From the NCBI RefSeq assembly GCF_029893325.1, contig NZ_JARXWL010000006.1, positions 62,001 to 126,000 of the forward strand: a stretch of 64,000 nucleotides of DNA. The letters are read 5' to 3'. A program made the position numbers and the translations under genes. Each line of letters opens with the position of its first letter. The stretch's first letter is position 1. This document shows, piece after piece, positions 28,401 to 36,501 of this stretch. The DNA comes from Enterococcus sp. PF1-24. Its GTDB lineage: Bacteria; Bacillota; Bacilli; Lactobacillales; Enterococcaceae. The notes under the pieces were generated by a model that was not told the origin of the DNA, did no database searches, and saw nothing but the letters and a program-made list of their open reading frames with translations.

Positions 28401-29022
28401 CCCAGTCAATTTAAATGCGATTGAGCAATATCAACAAGTTTCTGAGCGCTATGAATTTTTAACTAGCCAAAGAGACGATTTATTATCTGCAAAAGATCAA
28501 CTTTTTGAAACAATGGCCGAAATGGATGAAGAAGTGAAACACCGCTTTAAAGAAGTTTTTGAAGCTATCCGTAGCAAATTCCAAGTCATTTTTCCAAAAA
28601 TGTTTGGTGGTGGTCGCGCTGAGCTGCGTTTAACTGACCCAACTGATTTATTAAACACCGGCATTGAAATTGAAGCACAACCGCCAGGGAAAAAATTACA
28701 AAGTTTAAGCTTATTATCTGGTGGAGAAAGAGCGTTAACGGCGATTGCCTTACTATTTTCAATTATTCAAGTCCGCACCGTACCGTTTTGTGTTTTAGAT
28801 GAAGTGGAAGCGGCTTTAGATGAAGCTAATGTTGCCCGTTTCGGTCACTATTTAAGCCAATTTCAAAGTGATACACAATTTATCGTTGTCACTCACAGAA
28901 AAGGCACTATGGAAGCTGCCAATGTTTTATATGGGGTAACCATGCAAGAATCTGGCGTTTCAAAAATCGTTTCTGTTCGACTGGAAGATGTTTCTGATGA
29001 TGGCAGAATCGCAATTTCATAA
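25447..29022 (+). CDS. smc: Chromosome condensation ATPase SMC
   Basis: Structural maintenance of chromosomes protein of 1191 residues, the ATPase of the SMC-ScpAB condensin. The start is GTG at 25447 after AAGGAAGG, giving MHLKRIEIAGFKSFADRT; the reading frame is open for 96 bases upstream but without a good site. Walker A is GPNGSGKS (31-38). Long coiled coils flank the hinge (about 490-660, with the glycine-rich GGRGTF). The signature LLSGGERAL is near 1090 and Walker B is FCVLDEVEAALDEAN. The full family layout is intact. Confidence 0.96.
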   Translation: MHLKRIEIAGFKSFADRTVIDFENSVTAVVGPNGSGKSNITEAIRWVLGEQSAKSLRGGKMPDIIFAGSESRKPLNIAEVTIILDNSDAYLPLDFSEISVTRRYRRSGESDFYINKQSCRLKDINDLFMDSGLGKESFSIISQGKVEAIFSSKPEERRGIFEEAAGVLKYKQRKKKAEQKLFETEDNLSRVQDIIYELEDQLAPLEKQSQAAEQFLTLKKQLTEVDVSAQVTEIQETKEQWDQQAALLTDLNQELTNLVTEIQGNESRLFDFRQKRSQADEKIEEYNQQILRLAEAAKQAEGQKEVLLERSKNTLKNTQEYQDALSEAEERIANIQGEIQTVSEKITAKKQEINDLAAEVAETEASLVKYQKSSKEIIAELRVQYTEVLQEQAQTNNDLKHLERQYQQETAKNQQTLEKAEELENNLQTLKAKSVDLAEQHQGMATQLQERRQQYVAMQQTLGNAEAQFKTEQQSMYQLMSRVQQVRARQKSLQEIHDNYTGFYQGVRLILQNKNQLSGILGAVAELIEVPTEYTLAIETALGGAAQHIVVESEKDARQGITFLKERKGGRGTFLPLTTIKGRYLNINHEKKAAEIPGYLGVASKLISYPQNIANIAESLLGNIIIAKDLASANQIAKAIQYQARVVSLEGDVMNAGGSMTGGATKRGNQGNLFSQGQELQQLTDEYQRLNQQLAQKEQLVKQLEEKVRQASTKLEELRTAGEQAGYQEQELANRLSNSQESLQRGEKELQLFQYESRELQRFLEEYQVDKEKLEAQRQQLETNRQAVDEEIQLLTHESEKVEEMRQQLLETRNQQQAALGIAKEQENHLQIQLQGFHQQLREAENRQESLQRQIEALTSDSTVFETNEETLNKQVANLQDGLTNAKDAWQAEKEQRQSLQEQVDALDQQLTAKNKQQKELLSKQTQMEVQKNRAEIQLDTALAYLQEEYNLTYEGALAQYPLTADLTEAKREVRELKRQIEHLGPVNLNAIEQYQQVSERYEFLTSQRDDLLSAKDQLFETMAEMDEEVKHRFKEVFEAIRSKFQVIFPKMFGGGRAELRLTDPTDLLNTGIEIEAQPPGKKLQSLSLLSGGERALTAIALLFSIIQVRTVPFCVLDEVEAALDEANVARFGHYLSQFQSDTQFIVVTHRKGTMEAANVLYGVTMQESGVSKIVSVRLEDVSDDGRIAIS

Positions 29023-29026
29023 AGAA

Positions 29027-29089
29027 AAGGCGAAGAGCGCTAGCTCACGCAACTAGACAAAAAGAAAAGCGGAGTGACTTGCTCTACCC
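29027..29089 (+). repeat. Dispersed intergenic repeat, copy at the smc-HAD gap
   Basis: The segment contains CTAGACAA (29053-29060) followed by AAAAGCGGAGTGACTTG. The same two blocks, reverse-complemented, occur at 60183-60222, and the second block again at 60307-60336. No reading frame of note lies here. Confidence 0.6.
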
Positions 29090-29132
29090 TTGAATAAAAT
29101 GAAAAACAAAGAACTAAATAAGGAGTTGAAAC

Positions 29133-29960
29133 ATGATTAAATTGGTTGCAATTGATTTAGATGGTACCTTATTAAATAATCAAAAAGAAATCTCCCCCCG
29201 TAACAAAACCGCTTTATTAAAAGCCAAAGCTGCTGGGGTGAAAGTCGTAATTTGTACAGGGCGCCCCCTAAAGGCGATTGATTTGTATTTACAAGAGTTA
29301 AATTTGGAAGAAGCTGGCGATTACAGCATTACTTTTAACGGTGGTTTGGTTCAAAAAAACGACACTGGTGAAATCATGGCTAAGGCTGCTTTAACTACGC
29401 AAGATGTTTTAGATTTATATCAATTAGGAATGCAGTTAGATTTACCAATTGATGTGGTTTCTGAAGGCACAGTTTACCAATTGCCTTCTTCTGCAAAAAA
29501 TAAATCAATTTATAACGTGCTAAATGGCTTATTAACTTTTAAAGAGTTAGCGGTAACTGAAATTACGGAGGAAAAGCTGTATAATAAAGTTGTTTCAGCT
29601 TTTACGCCAGCAGTTTTAGATGAACAAATTCCTAAAATTCCCCAAAGTTATCAGGAGCGTTTTGAAATTATTAAAACCCGCGATTGCTTATTGGAATTTA
29701 TGCCAAAAGGCGTAACTAAAGCTTATGGGGTGGATTTGTTAGCCAAAGAATTAGGGATTTCAAAAGCTGAAATTATGACGATTGGTGATGAAGAAAATGA
29801 TTTGCCAATGATTAAATACGCTGGTTTAGGTGTGGCGATGGCTAACGGGGTTGCCCCGGTTAAAGCCGCCGCTGATTATATCACCAGCAGCAATCAAGAA
29901 GATGGGGTAGCTGAAGTTGTCGAGCGTTTTATTTTAGCCCCTTTAGCAAATAACGATTAA
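29133..29960 (+). CDS. Cof-type HAD-IIB family phosphatase
   Basis: Haloacid-dehalogenase hydrolase of 275 residues, probably a sugar-phosphate or flavin-phosphate phosphatase. Motif I is DLDGTLL at residues 8-14 with the nucleophile Asp8 and Asp10. Motif II is in ICTGRP, a C2-type cap lies in the middle, and motif IV is IGDEENDLPMIKYAG, followed by GVAMANG. The GGAGTTGAAAC site precedes ATG. It stands between smc and ftsY as in enterococci. Substrate is unknown; family members are promiscuous. Confidence 0.88.
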   Translation: MIKLVAIDLDGTLLNNQKEISPRNKTALLKAKAAGVKVVICTGRPLKAIDLYLQELNLEEAGDYSITFNGGLVQKNDTGEIMAKAALTTQDVLDLYQLGMQLDLPIDVVSEGTVYQLPSSAKNKSIYNVLNGLLTFKELAVTEITEEKLYNKVVSAFTPAVLDEQIPKIPQSYQERFEIIKTRDCLLEFMPKGVTKAYGVDLLAKELGISKAEIMTIGDEENDLPMIKYAGLGVAMANGVAPVKAAADYITSSNQEDGVAEVVERFILAPLANND

Positions 29961-29975
29961 AAATGGAGGATGACT

Positions 29976-30989
29976 ATGGGATTTTTTGATAGAGTCAAAA
30001 AAGCTTTTACTGGTAAAGAGGAAGAGCAAACACCGGAAGAAGTCGAGGTTCAGCAGAAGTATGAACAAGGTTTAGAGAAAACCCGTAAAACTTTTGGGGA
30101 AAGAATGAATGAGCTTTTTGCTAATTTTCGTTCAGTAGATGAAGACTTTTTTGAAGAGTTAGAAGAAACTTTAATCGGAGCGGATGTTGGTTTTGAAACA
30201 GCGATTAAAATCACTGAATCTTTACGACAAGAAGTTAAATTGCGGAATGCTAAAAAGCCCGCTGAAGTTCAAAATACGATTATTGAAAAATTAGTTGATT
30301 TATACGAATCAGAAGGTGTCGATGAAGTAAACACTTTAAATCTGCAACCGGATGGTTTAACGATTATGCTTTTTGTTGGTGTTAATGGCGTGGGAAAAAC
30401 CACCAGTATTGGCAAATTAGCTCACGAATACAAACAAGCTGGTAAAAAAGTGCTGTTAGCGGCGGCTGACACGTTCCGGGCTGGCGCAATCGACCAATTA
30501 GTCGTTTGGGGCGAAAGAGCCGACGTTGAAGTCGTACGGGGCAATGCCGGTGGCGACCCTGCCGCAGTAGTTTATGATGCAGTAGCCAAAGCTAAAGCAG
30601 AAAATGCCGATGTTTTATTGGTGGATACTGCTGGGCGTTTGCAAAATAAAGTCAACTTAATGAATGAGTTAGAAAAAATCAAACGAATTATTCAAAGAGA
30701 AGTACCTGATGCCCCACATGAAGTTTTATTAGTGCTAGATGCAACAACTGGGCAAAATGCGATGGTGCAAGCGAAACAGTTTAAAGAAACCACTGATGTT
30801 ACTGGCTTGGTTTTAACTAAACTAGATGGTACTGCAAAAGGTGGGATTGTTTTAGCCATCCGTAATGAATTACATTTACCAGTGAAATTAGTTGGTTTAG
30901 GCGAAGGTATTGATGATTTAGAAGCTTTCAACCCTAATGATTTTGTTATCGGTTTATTTAAAGATTTATTAAATGAAGAAACAGCTTAA
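29976..30989 (+). CDS. ftsY: Signal recognition particle receptor FtsY
   Basis: SRP receptor GTPase of 337 residues that docks ribosome-SRP complexes at the membrane. I chose ATG at 29976 because GGAGG (29965-29969) is six bases upstream; the ATG at 29970 overlaps that site. A short acidic A region (about 12-35) precedes the N and G domains. G1 is GVNGVGKT (135-142), then DTFRAGA, DTAGR and [10 protein letters not shown]. The C-terminus IGLFKDLL is standard. A strong terminator closes the cluster. Confidence 0.96.
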   Translation: MGFFDRVKKAFTGKEEEQTPEEVEVQQKYEQGLEKTRKTFGERMNELFANFRSVDEDFFEELEETLIGADVGFETAIKITESLRQEVKLRNAKKPAEVQNTIIEKLVDLYESEGVDEVNTLNLQPDGLTIMLFVGVNGVGKTTSIGKLAHEYKQAGKKVLLAAADTFRAGAIDQLVVWGERADVEVVRGNAGGDPAAVVYDAVAKAKAENADVLLVDTAGRLQNKVNLMNELEKIKRIIQREVPDAPHEVLLVLDATTGQNAMVQAKQFKETTDVTGLVLTKLDGTAKGGIVLAIRNELHLPVKLVGLGEGIDDLEAFNPNDFVIGLFKDLLNEETA

Positions 30990-30999
30990 AAATTAACGA

Positions 31000-31028
31000 A
31001 AGCAAGTAGCTTAGCTACTTGCTTTTTT
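31000..31028 (+). terminator. Intrinsic terminator of ftsY
   Basis: AAGCAAGTAGC (31000-31010) and GCTACTTGCTT (31014-31024) pair perfectly around TTA, followed by T residues. Confidence 0.95.
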
Positions 31029-31140
31029 GTTTTGATAAAATAATTTTTAAACATAAAACTATTCTTTTTTTCTTCTTTAGGTATAATTAATTTGAAGATA
31101 AAGAAAAATTGCCAGAGAAAATCTTGGAGGAAATAGCGTC

Positions 31141-33417
31141 ATGAATTTTAAAGAACTATTAAGTTGTCAGCAAGTCCAACCCTATTTATTAGAGGTGCGC
31201 TTAGGCTTGGAGAAAGAGAGTCAGCGGGTCGATTTACAAGGACATTTAGCGACGACCGAGCATCCAGCGGTATTAGGTTGTCGTTCTTATCATCCTTACA
31301 TTCAAACGGATTTTAGCGAAACCCAGCTGGAGTTGATTACGCCAGTTGTGAATAGCCGTCAAGATTTAATGCGTTCTTTGGCAGCGATTCACGATGTTAC
31401 TTTACGCTCGATGGCAACCACAGAAATGCTGTGGCCTTTGAGTATGCCGCCAGCTTTGCCGGAAAATGAAGCGGCGATTCAAATTGCTAAGTTAGCTAAG
31501 TTTGAAGATGTGTTGTATCGCCGCTATTTAGCTAAAACGTATGGTAAAAGAAAGCAAATGGTTAGCGGCATTCATTTTAACTTTGAGTTCGCTGAAAGCT
31601 TGATTCAGGCCTTGTTTAAACAGCAAACAGAAATCGCGGAAATTGAAGTTTTTAAAACACAAGTTTATATGAAAGTTTCCCGAAATTTTTTACGCTATCG
31701 TTGGTTGATTACCTATCTTTATGGCGTTGCACCGCTTAGTGAAGCCAATTATTTTGCAGCAGGCGAAGGCCCGAAAGAACCTGTCCGCAGTATTCGTAGC
31801 AGTCAATATGGCTATACAAATCATAGCGATGTTAAGGTTTCTTATGCTTCTTTAGAAAAATATATCGCTGATATTGCTTTGATGGTAGAAAGTGGGAAGT
31901 TATCAGAAGAAAAAGAATTTTATGCACCGATTCGTTTACGGGGTGGGCATAAAATGTCAGAACTAGCCGCTAGCGGCATTCGTTATGTTGAATTACGAAA
32001 CATTGATTTAAATCCTTTTGAAAGAATTGGCATTCAAGAAGAGCAGCTGCATTTTCTACAGTTATTTATGCTTTATTTATTGTGGACGGAAGAAAAATTG
32101 TCAGCAGATGAATGGGTGGCGTTAGGAGACCAGTACAACAATCAAGTTGCCTTGGAGCAGCCACAACAGCCAACCGCTTTACAAGCCGAAGGAGAACTGA
32201 TTTTTGAAGAAATGTTAGCAATGTTAAAAGCTTTGGATTTAACAGAAGAATTGCCATTTATTGAAAGCTTACAAAAACGTTTAACGCAACCAGCGGAAAC
32301 TTTAGCTGCTCGTTGGTTAGCCGCTGTTGAAGAAACTTCGCAAGCCGAAGTAGCCACAAAATTTGCTGAAAAATATCAGCAAAAAGCTTATGAAAAACCT
32401 TATCAGCTAGCTGGTTATCGGGGAATGGAATTGTCCACGCAAATCTTTTTATTCGATGCTATTCAAAAAGGGATTACCGTGGAAATTTTAGATGAGTCAG
32501 AGCAATTTTTAAAATTGAGATTTGCTAGCCGAACAGAGTACGTGAAAAATGCCAATATGACTAGTCGTGATAATTATATTGTACCTTTAATTATGGAAAA
32601 TAAAACAGTCACTAAAAAAGTTTTAGCAACAGCTGGTTTTCGAGTGCCGGCGGGGGCAGAATTCAATGATATGGCATTAGCTGAAAAAGCTTTTCCACAA
32701 TTTGCCGCTAAAGCTTTTGTGATTAAACCTAAAACGACAAATTATGGCTTAGGAATTACGATTTTTAAAGATGGCGCCTCGTTTGCTGATTATCAAGCAG
32801 GCTTAGCCATCGCTTTTCAAGAGGACCAAGCGGTGTTAGTAGAAGAATTTTTACCAGGTACAGAGTATCGCTTTTTCGTTTTAGACGGAGCAGTTCAGGC
32901 GGTGATGTTGCGAGTACCCGCTAACGTAATTGGCGATGGACAGCAGACAATTGCACAATTAGTCGCTGAGAAAAACCAAGACCCATTGCGAGGCAGTCAT
33001 CATCGGGCACCACTAGAGTTAATTCAATTAGGGGAAGTTGAAAAACTGATGTTAAAAGCCCAAGGATTTACGGTAGAAAGTGTTCCTGCTAAGTCAGAAG
33101 TCGTTTACTTGCGGGAAAATTCAAATATCAGCACAGGTGGCGATTCAATCGACATGACAGATGAAATGCCAGCAGTTTACAAAGAAATTGCCGTTGCTGC
33201 GGTCAAAGCCTTAGGCGCTGAAATTTCCGGGATTGATTTAATTATTCCTGATTATCAACAACCAGCAACAATTGATTCAGATAATTACGGCGTCATCGAA
33301 GCCAACTTTAATCCGGCGATGCATATGCATATTTATCCTTACCAAGGCAGCAGTCGCCGGTTAACTATGGCAGTTTTAAAATTACTATACCCAGAAGCTT
33401 TCAATCAAAAATGTTAA
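31141..33417 (+). CDS. gshF: Bifunctional glutamate-cysteine ligase/glutathione synthetase GshF
   Basis: Fused glutathione-forming enzyme of 758 residues, also called GshAB. The N-terminal gamma-glutamylcysteine ligase covers about 1-460, with LGLEKESQRV near residue 23 and METQ-type QTDFSETQLELITP. The C-terminal ATP-grasp domain (about 490-755) shows FVIKPKTTNYGLGITIF, LVEEFLPGTEYRFFVL and the metal-binding GVIEANFNPAMHMH. This fused form is typical of streptococci, enterococci and listeriae. TTGGAGGAAATAGCGTC precedes ATG. A converging terminator separates it from the minus-strand genes, so it is probably monocistronic. Confidence 0.95.
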   Translation: MNFKELLSCQQVQPYLLEVRLGLEKESQRVDLQGHLATTEHPAVLGCRSYHPYIQTDFSETQLELITPVVNSRQDLMRSLAAIHDVTLRSMATTEMLWPLSMPPALPENEAAIQIAKLAKFEDVLYRRYLAKTYGKRKQMVSGIHFNFEFAESLIQALFKQQTEIAEIEVFKTQVYMKVSRNFLRYRWLITYLYGVAPLSEANYFAAGEGPKEPVRSIRSSQYGYTNHSDVKVSYASLEKYIADIALMVESGKLSEEKEFYAPIRLRGGHKMSELAASGIRYVELRNIDLNPFERIGIQEEQLHFLQLFMLYLLWTEEKLSADEWVALGDQYNNQVALEQPQQPTALQAEGELIFEEMLAMLKALDLTEELPFIESLQKRLTQPAETLAARWLAAVEETSQAEVATKFAEKYQQKAYEKPYQLAGYRGMELSTQIFLFDAIQKGITVEILDESEQFLKLRFASRTEYVKNANMTSRDNYIVPLIMENKTVTKKVLATAGFRVPAGAEFNDMALAEKAFPQFAAKAFVIKPKTTNYGLGITIFKDGASFADYQAGLAIAFQEDQAVLVEEFLPGTEYRFFVLDGAVQAVMLRVPANVIGDGQQTIAQLVAEKNQDPLRGSHHRAPLELIQLGEVEKLMLKAQGFTVESVPAKSEVVYLRENSNISTGGDSIDMTDEMPAVYKEIAVAAVKALGAEISGIDLIIPDYQQPATIDSDNYGVIEANFNPAMHMHIYPYQGSSRRLTMAVLKLLYPEAFNQKC

Positions 33418-33430
33418 GCCAAATATAAAA

Positions 33431-33480
33431 AAACTAAATTATCCTATCGTAAGTTAGATAAGGATAATTTAGTTTTTTTT
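33431..33480. terminator. Bidirectional terminator between gshF and the minus-strand pair
   Basis: AAACTAAATTATCCT (33431-33445) pairs perfectly with AGGATAATTTAGTTT (33461-33475) and runs into T residues. It ends three bases before the stop of the converging gene. Confidence 0.9.
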
Positions 33481-33483
33481 CAT

Positions 33484-33891
33484 TTAGTATTCAAATTCGG
33501 CAATCTCAATCGTTTGCTTGGTTTCTTCGACTTGCAAACCAGTGTGTTCTTCCCACCAAGCTTTCATTTCTTTTTCGTAAGTGGTGGGGAAGGTTTCAAC
33601 GATTGTTAGTAAGCTTCGTTTTTGCAGTTTTGCATAAGGAAAGCTCAAGGTTAAATTATATTTTAATTCCGTCAGCAAGCTGTAATATTGAAACATCATG
33701 TAATTCATTTCTAACAAGTCATCAACCGCTAAAACTTGTGGTGCTCGGTCAAAAATAAAACCAAAACTGCGCATCATAAACAAAAAGCCATCTAAGCTGT
33801 CTGCCTCAATCATTTCAACTTCCCGCAAAATATCAATGTGGCAATCTAAAGCTGCCAGCAACTCCTGTGATAATTCTTGATAAGTTGGCAT
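33484..33891 (-). CDS. Hypothetical small acidic protein
   Basis: A 135-residue protein that I do not recognise. ATG at 33891 is preferred over a GTG nine bases further upstream because GAAGGTG overlaps that GTG and is six bases from the ATG. The sequence is acidic and mostly helical in appearance, without signal peptide, membrane helix, cysteine pair or nucleotide-binding motif. A methionine- and leucine-rich centre (LLEMNYMMFQYYSLLTEL) suggests a packed helical core. It lies 46 bases downstream of the YueI gene on the same strand and is probably co-transcribed with it. Codon use resembles its neighbours, so it looks like a real, lineage-specific gene. Confidence 0.75.
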   Translation of the reverse strand: MPTYQELSQELLAALDCHIDILREVEMIEADSLDGFLFMMRSFGFIFDRAPQVLAVDDLLEMNYMMFQYYSLLTELKYNLTLSFPYAKLQKRSLLTIVETFPTTYEKEMKAWWEEHTGLQVEETKQTIEIAEFEY

Positions 33892-33937
33892 TTTTTTCAC
33901 CTTCTTTATTAGTTTGAAAAAAATTTTAGTGGTTTAT

Positions 33938-34393
33938 TTAGTTAAAAAGTTTCCTCCAGAAGCCTTTTTTACTCTTCTTTTCGGGGATGTTTGCTGAGAT
34001 AGTCGGTTTGCTTAAAGGATATTTTTCCTCAACATCAATGATAGCTGCACTCACAGCTGTTGTAGCGATTAAAATCCCGCCAAAATCATCAGGATTATCG
34101 CCAGCAAAATCATTAACTATGGTAAAAGGTAATTGATTTTTAGTGGCTAATTGGAGATAAGTTGTTTGCAAATCTTCTGAGATTTTACCGTTTAACAGCA
34201 GCTTGCTATCAGGATGCTGTTGAAATTCCTTGATTAAGGCTTGTTGATTATGGTCGCTAGCCATTTGGCGAACCATAAGTGTTAAATAGCAGCGTTCTCG
34301 AAAAGTCCCCAAGTAGCAATGTTGCTCATCAGGATTTAATTTGCGTCCAAATTGACTATCATTTATTCGTTGTTGAATTTTATCTTTCCCCAT
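33938..34393 (-). CDS. yueI: YueI family protein (DUF1694)
   Basis: A 151-residue cytoplasmic protein resembling Bacillus YueI. The N-terminus IQQRINDSQFGRKLNPDEQHCYLGTFRERCYLTLMVRQM is the recognisable part, with a Rossmann-like middle region. The C-terminus is basic (KKSKKGFWRKLFN) and may touch membrane or nucleic acid. Function is unknown in the family. AGAGGTATTTC precedes ATG. It probably forms a two-gene unit with the unrecognised protein downstream. Confidence 0.78.
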   Translation of the reverse strand: MGKDKIQQRINDSQFGRKLNPDEQHCYLGTFRERCYLTLMVRQMASDHNQQALIKEFQQHPDSKLLLNGKISEDLQTTYLQLATKNQLPFTIVNDFAGDNPDDFGGILIATTAVSAAIIDVEEKYPLSKPTISANIPEKKSKKGFWRKLFN

Positions 34394-34510
34394 GAAATAC
34401 CTCTTTTTTTATTATCTAGCTTCATTTTTAGTATAGCAAAAATTCGTGATTTTCCCAAGTCAGACGATAAATAAAAGCACCACAATTCATTAGTAAAAAT
34501 AAAAAAAGAC

Positions 34511-34539
34511 TTGCAATTTTTGTGATATTCTCATAAACT
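34511..34539 (+). promoter_or_regulatory. Promoter of the siderophore uptake operon
   Basis: TTGCAA (34511-34516) and TAAACT (34534-34539) are 17 bases apart. The Fur-like dyad lies immediately downstream. Confidence 0.6.
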
Positions 34540-34546
34540 AGCACTT

Positions 34547-34565
34547 GGAATGAAAATCATTCTCA
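34547..34565. promoter_or_regulatory. Fur-box-like operator
   Basis: GAATGAAAATCATTC is a perfect dyad (GAATGA and TCATTC around AAA). By eye the 19 bases match about 14 of 19 positions of the classical Fur box. It overlaps the expected transcription start, which would allow iron-dependent repression. Confidence 0.7.
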
Positions 34566-34594
34566 ATTGCAAAAAGGTGATAGGAGTAAAAGTT

Positions 34595-35542
34595 TTGAAA
34601 AAAGTCGGTCTTTTTATACTTTTAATATTACTTGTTCTGATTTCTTTATTTGTTGGAGTTAAGGATATGGATTTTAGCGGCGTATTAAATGACGTCGGGC
34701 AGCAACGACTGATTTTTTTTACAACGCGGATTCCCAGAACGATTAGTTTAGTTTTAGCTGGTGCAACCATGAGCGTTTGCGGTTTAGTGATGCAACATTC
34801 GACGCAAAACAAATTTGTTTCACCAACAACAGCGGGAACCATGGCAAGTGCCCGCTTAGGGATTGTTTTTGTGATGATTTTTTTACCTAGTGCTTCGACG
34901 CTGTTGCGTTCTTTGGTGGCTTTTCTGTTTGCTTTTTTAGGAACGTTAGCTTTTTTAGGTCTGAGTCGTTTTTTACCTGGTAAAAATCAAATGATGTTAC
35001 CGCTAGTTGGTGTGATGTTTGGTAATATTATCGGTTCAATCGCAACTTTTTTTGCTTACCAGTTTCAAGTGGTTCAAAATATGTCCGCTTGGTTACAAGG
35101 GAATTTCGCCACCGTCATGAAAGGCAATTATGAGTTACTTTATCTGACCATTCCCGTTTTTATTGCGGTTTATGGCTTTGCATATGCTTTTACAATTGTC
35201 GGCTTAGGGGAAGATTTTGCTAAAAATTTAGGTTTAAATTATCGCATGATTCAACTGCTGGGCATTTTGTTAATTGCTATCGCTAGTGGGATTGTTTTAA
35301 TTATGGTAGGAACGGTGACTTTTTTAGGTGTGGTGGTTCCTAATATTATTGCGCAATTTTACGGCGATCATATGCAGAAAACGTTAGGTTTAACGGCGCT
35401 AGCCGGCAGTATTTTTTTGCTTAGCTGCGATATTATCGCTCGTTTGGTGATTGCTCCTTATGAAATTCCGGTGAGTGTGGTAGTGGGCATCATTGGTAGT
35501 TTGCTTTTTATCTTACTTTTAACAAAGGGGAAAAAAGCATGA
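34595..35542 (+). CDS. Iron-siderophore ABC transporter permease 1 (FecCD family)
   Basis: First of two permeases, 315 residues from TTG at 34595, eight bases after AGGAG. An upstream in-frame ATG at 34550 lies inside the Fur-like box and is unlikely. It has eight to ten membrane helices typical of the FecCD/BtuC family, including FTTRIPRTISLVLAGATMSVCGLVMQ near the N-terminus and the GTVTFLGVVVPNI segment that forms the ATPase-coupling region. Its stop overlaps the start of the second permease (ATGA). The order permease-permease-ATPase-binding protein resembles yclNOPQ, a petrobactin-type system; the ligand here is inferred to be a catecholate or similar siderophore. Confidence 0.88.
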   Translation: MKKVGLFILLILLVLISLFVGVKDMDFSGVLNDVGQQRLIFFTTRIPRTISLVLAGATMSVCGLVMQHSTQNKFVSPTTAGTMASARLGIVFVMIFLPSASTLLRSLVAFLFAFLGTLAFLGLSRFLPGKNQMMLPLVGVMFGNIIGSIATFFAYQFQVVQNMSAWLQGNFATVMKGNYELLYLTIPVFIAVYGFAYAFTIVGLGEDFAKNLGLNYRMIQLLGILLIAIASGIVLIMVGTVTFLGVVVPNIIAQFYGDHMQKTLGLTALAGSIFLLSCDIIARLVIAPYEIPVSVVVGIIGSLLFILLLTKGKKA

Positions 35543-36501
35543 AAAAATCATCTTTATGGTTAAAACTTCTGCCGTTACTAGTAGTAGCTGCGGGCTTAAT
35601 TTTTCTTTATTTAACCTATAACACTTATGGTAATTGGCAATTTGCTTTGAAACTTCGCGGAAAAAAAGTTGTGGCACTGATTTTAGTCGCTATAGCCAGT
35701 AGCTTTTCAACGATTACTTTTCAAACCTTGACGCAAAATCATTTTTTAACCCCGAATATTTTAGGGTTGGATTCTTTATATGTCTTAGTTCAAACGCTGC
35801 TGTTCTTTTTCGTAGGCGGAGTTACAATGCTCTCGCAAGAAAGTTTAGGGATGTTTCTCGGTAATATTATTTTGATGGCTTGCGGTAGCTTACTGTTATC
35901 TCGCTGGCTGTTAGCGAAAGCTCAAAATAATTTATTTTTACTTTTAATGGTGGGCATGATTTCAGGGACGTTGTTTAGTAGTTTAAGCACTTTTTTACAA
36001 GTGGTGATGGATCCGAATGAATATGATTTATTACAAGGAAAATTATTTGCCAGCTTCGGTAATGTGAATAGTTATCATTTGCTGTGGGCGCTAGGAAGTA
36101 TTTTGCTGGTAGTGGTGTTGCTCTTTAAACAGCGCCACACGCTTGATGTGTTGCATTTAGGGCGAGATCAAGCATTGGCGTTAGGGATTAATTTATCAAG
36201 CTTACAAATTTGGTTGCTATTGGCAGTTAGCCTACTAACAGGAACGGCGACGGCGTTGATGGGCCCGATTACTTTTTTAGGCTTTGTGGTGGCGAATGTT
36301 AGCTATCAATATGCGGCGACTTATCGTCATGATTGGTTGTTTGCAATTGCCACACTGCTGGGAATTATTTTTTTAGTAGGGGGCCAATTTTTAGTGGAGC
36401 AAGTTTTTGCTTTACGAACGACTTTAAGTATTGTCATCGAATTTTCTGGAGGACTATATTTTGTCGCTAAAATTATTCGTGAAAGGAAAAAAGCTTCATG
36501 A
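35539..36501 (+). CDS. Iron-siderophore ABC transporter permease 2 (FecCD family)
   Basis: Second permease, 320 residues, heterodimer partner of the preceding gene. The motifs FSTITFQTLTQNHFLTPNILGLDSLY and GPITFLGFVVANVSYQ correspond to the same conserved helices as in its partner. It overlaps both neighbours by four bases (ATGA at each junction), showing tight translational coupling. About nine membrane helices. Ligand uncertain; the context shows ferric-siderophore import. Confidence 0.88.
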   Translation: MKKSSLWLKLLPLLVVAAGLIFLYLTYNTYGNWQFALKLRGKKVVALILVAIASSFSTITFQTLTQNHFLTPNILGLDSLYVLVQTLLFFFVGGVTMLSQESLGMFLGNIILMACGSLLLSRWLLAKAQNNLFLLLMVGMISGTLFSSLSTFLQVVMDPNEYDLLQGKLFASFGNVNSYHLLWALGSILLVVVLLFKQRHTLDVLHLGRDQALALGINLSSLQIWLLLAVSLLTGTATALMGPITFLGFVVANVSYQYAATYRHDWLFAIATLLGIIFLVGGQFLVEQVFALRTTLSIVIEFSGGLYFVAKIIRERKKAS

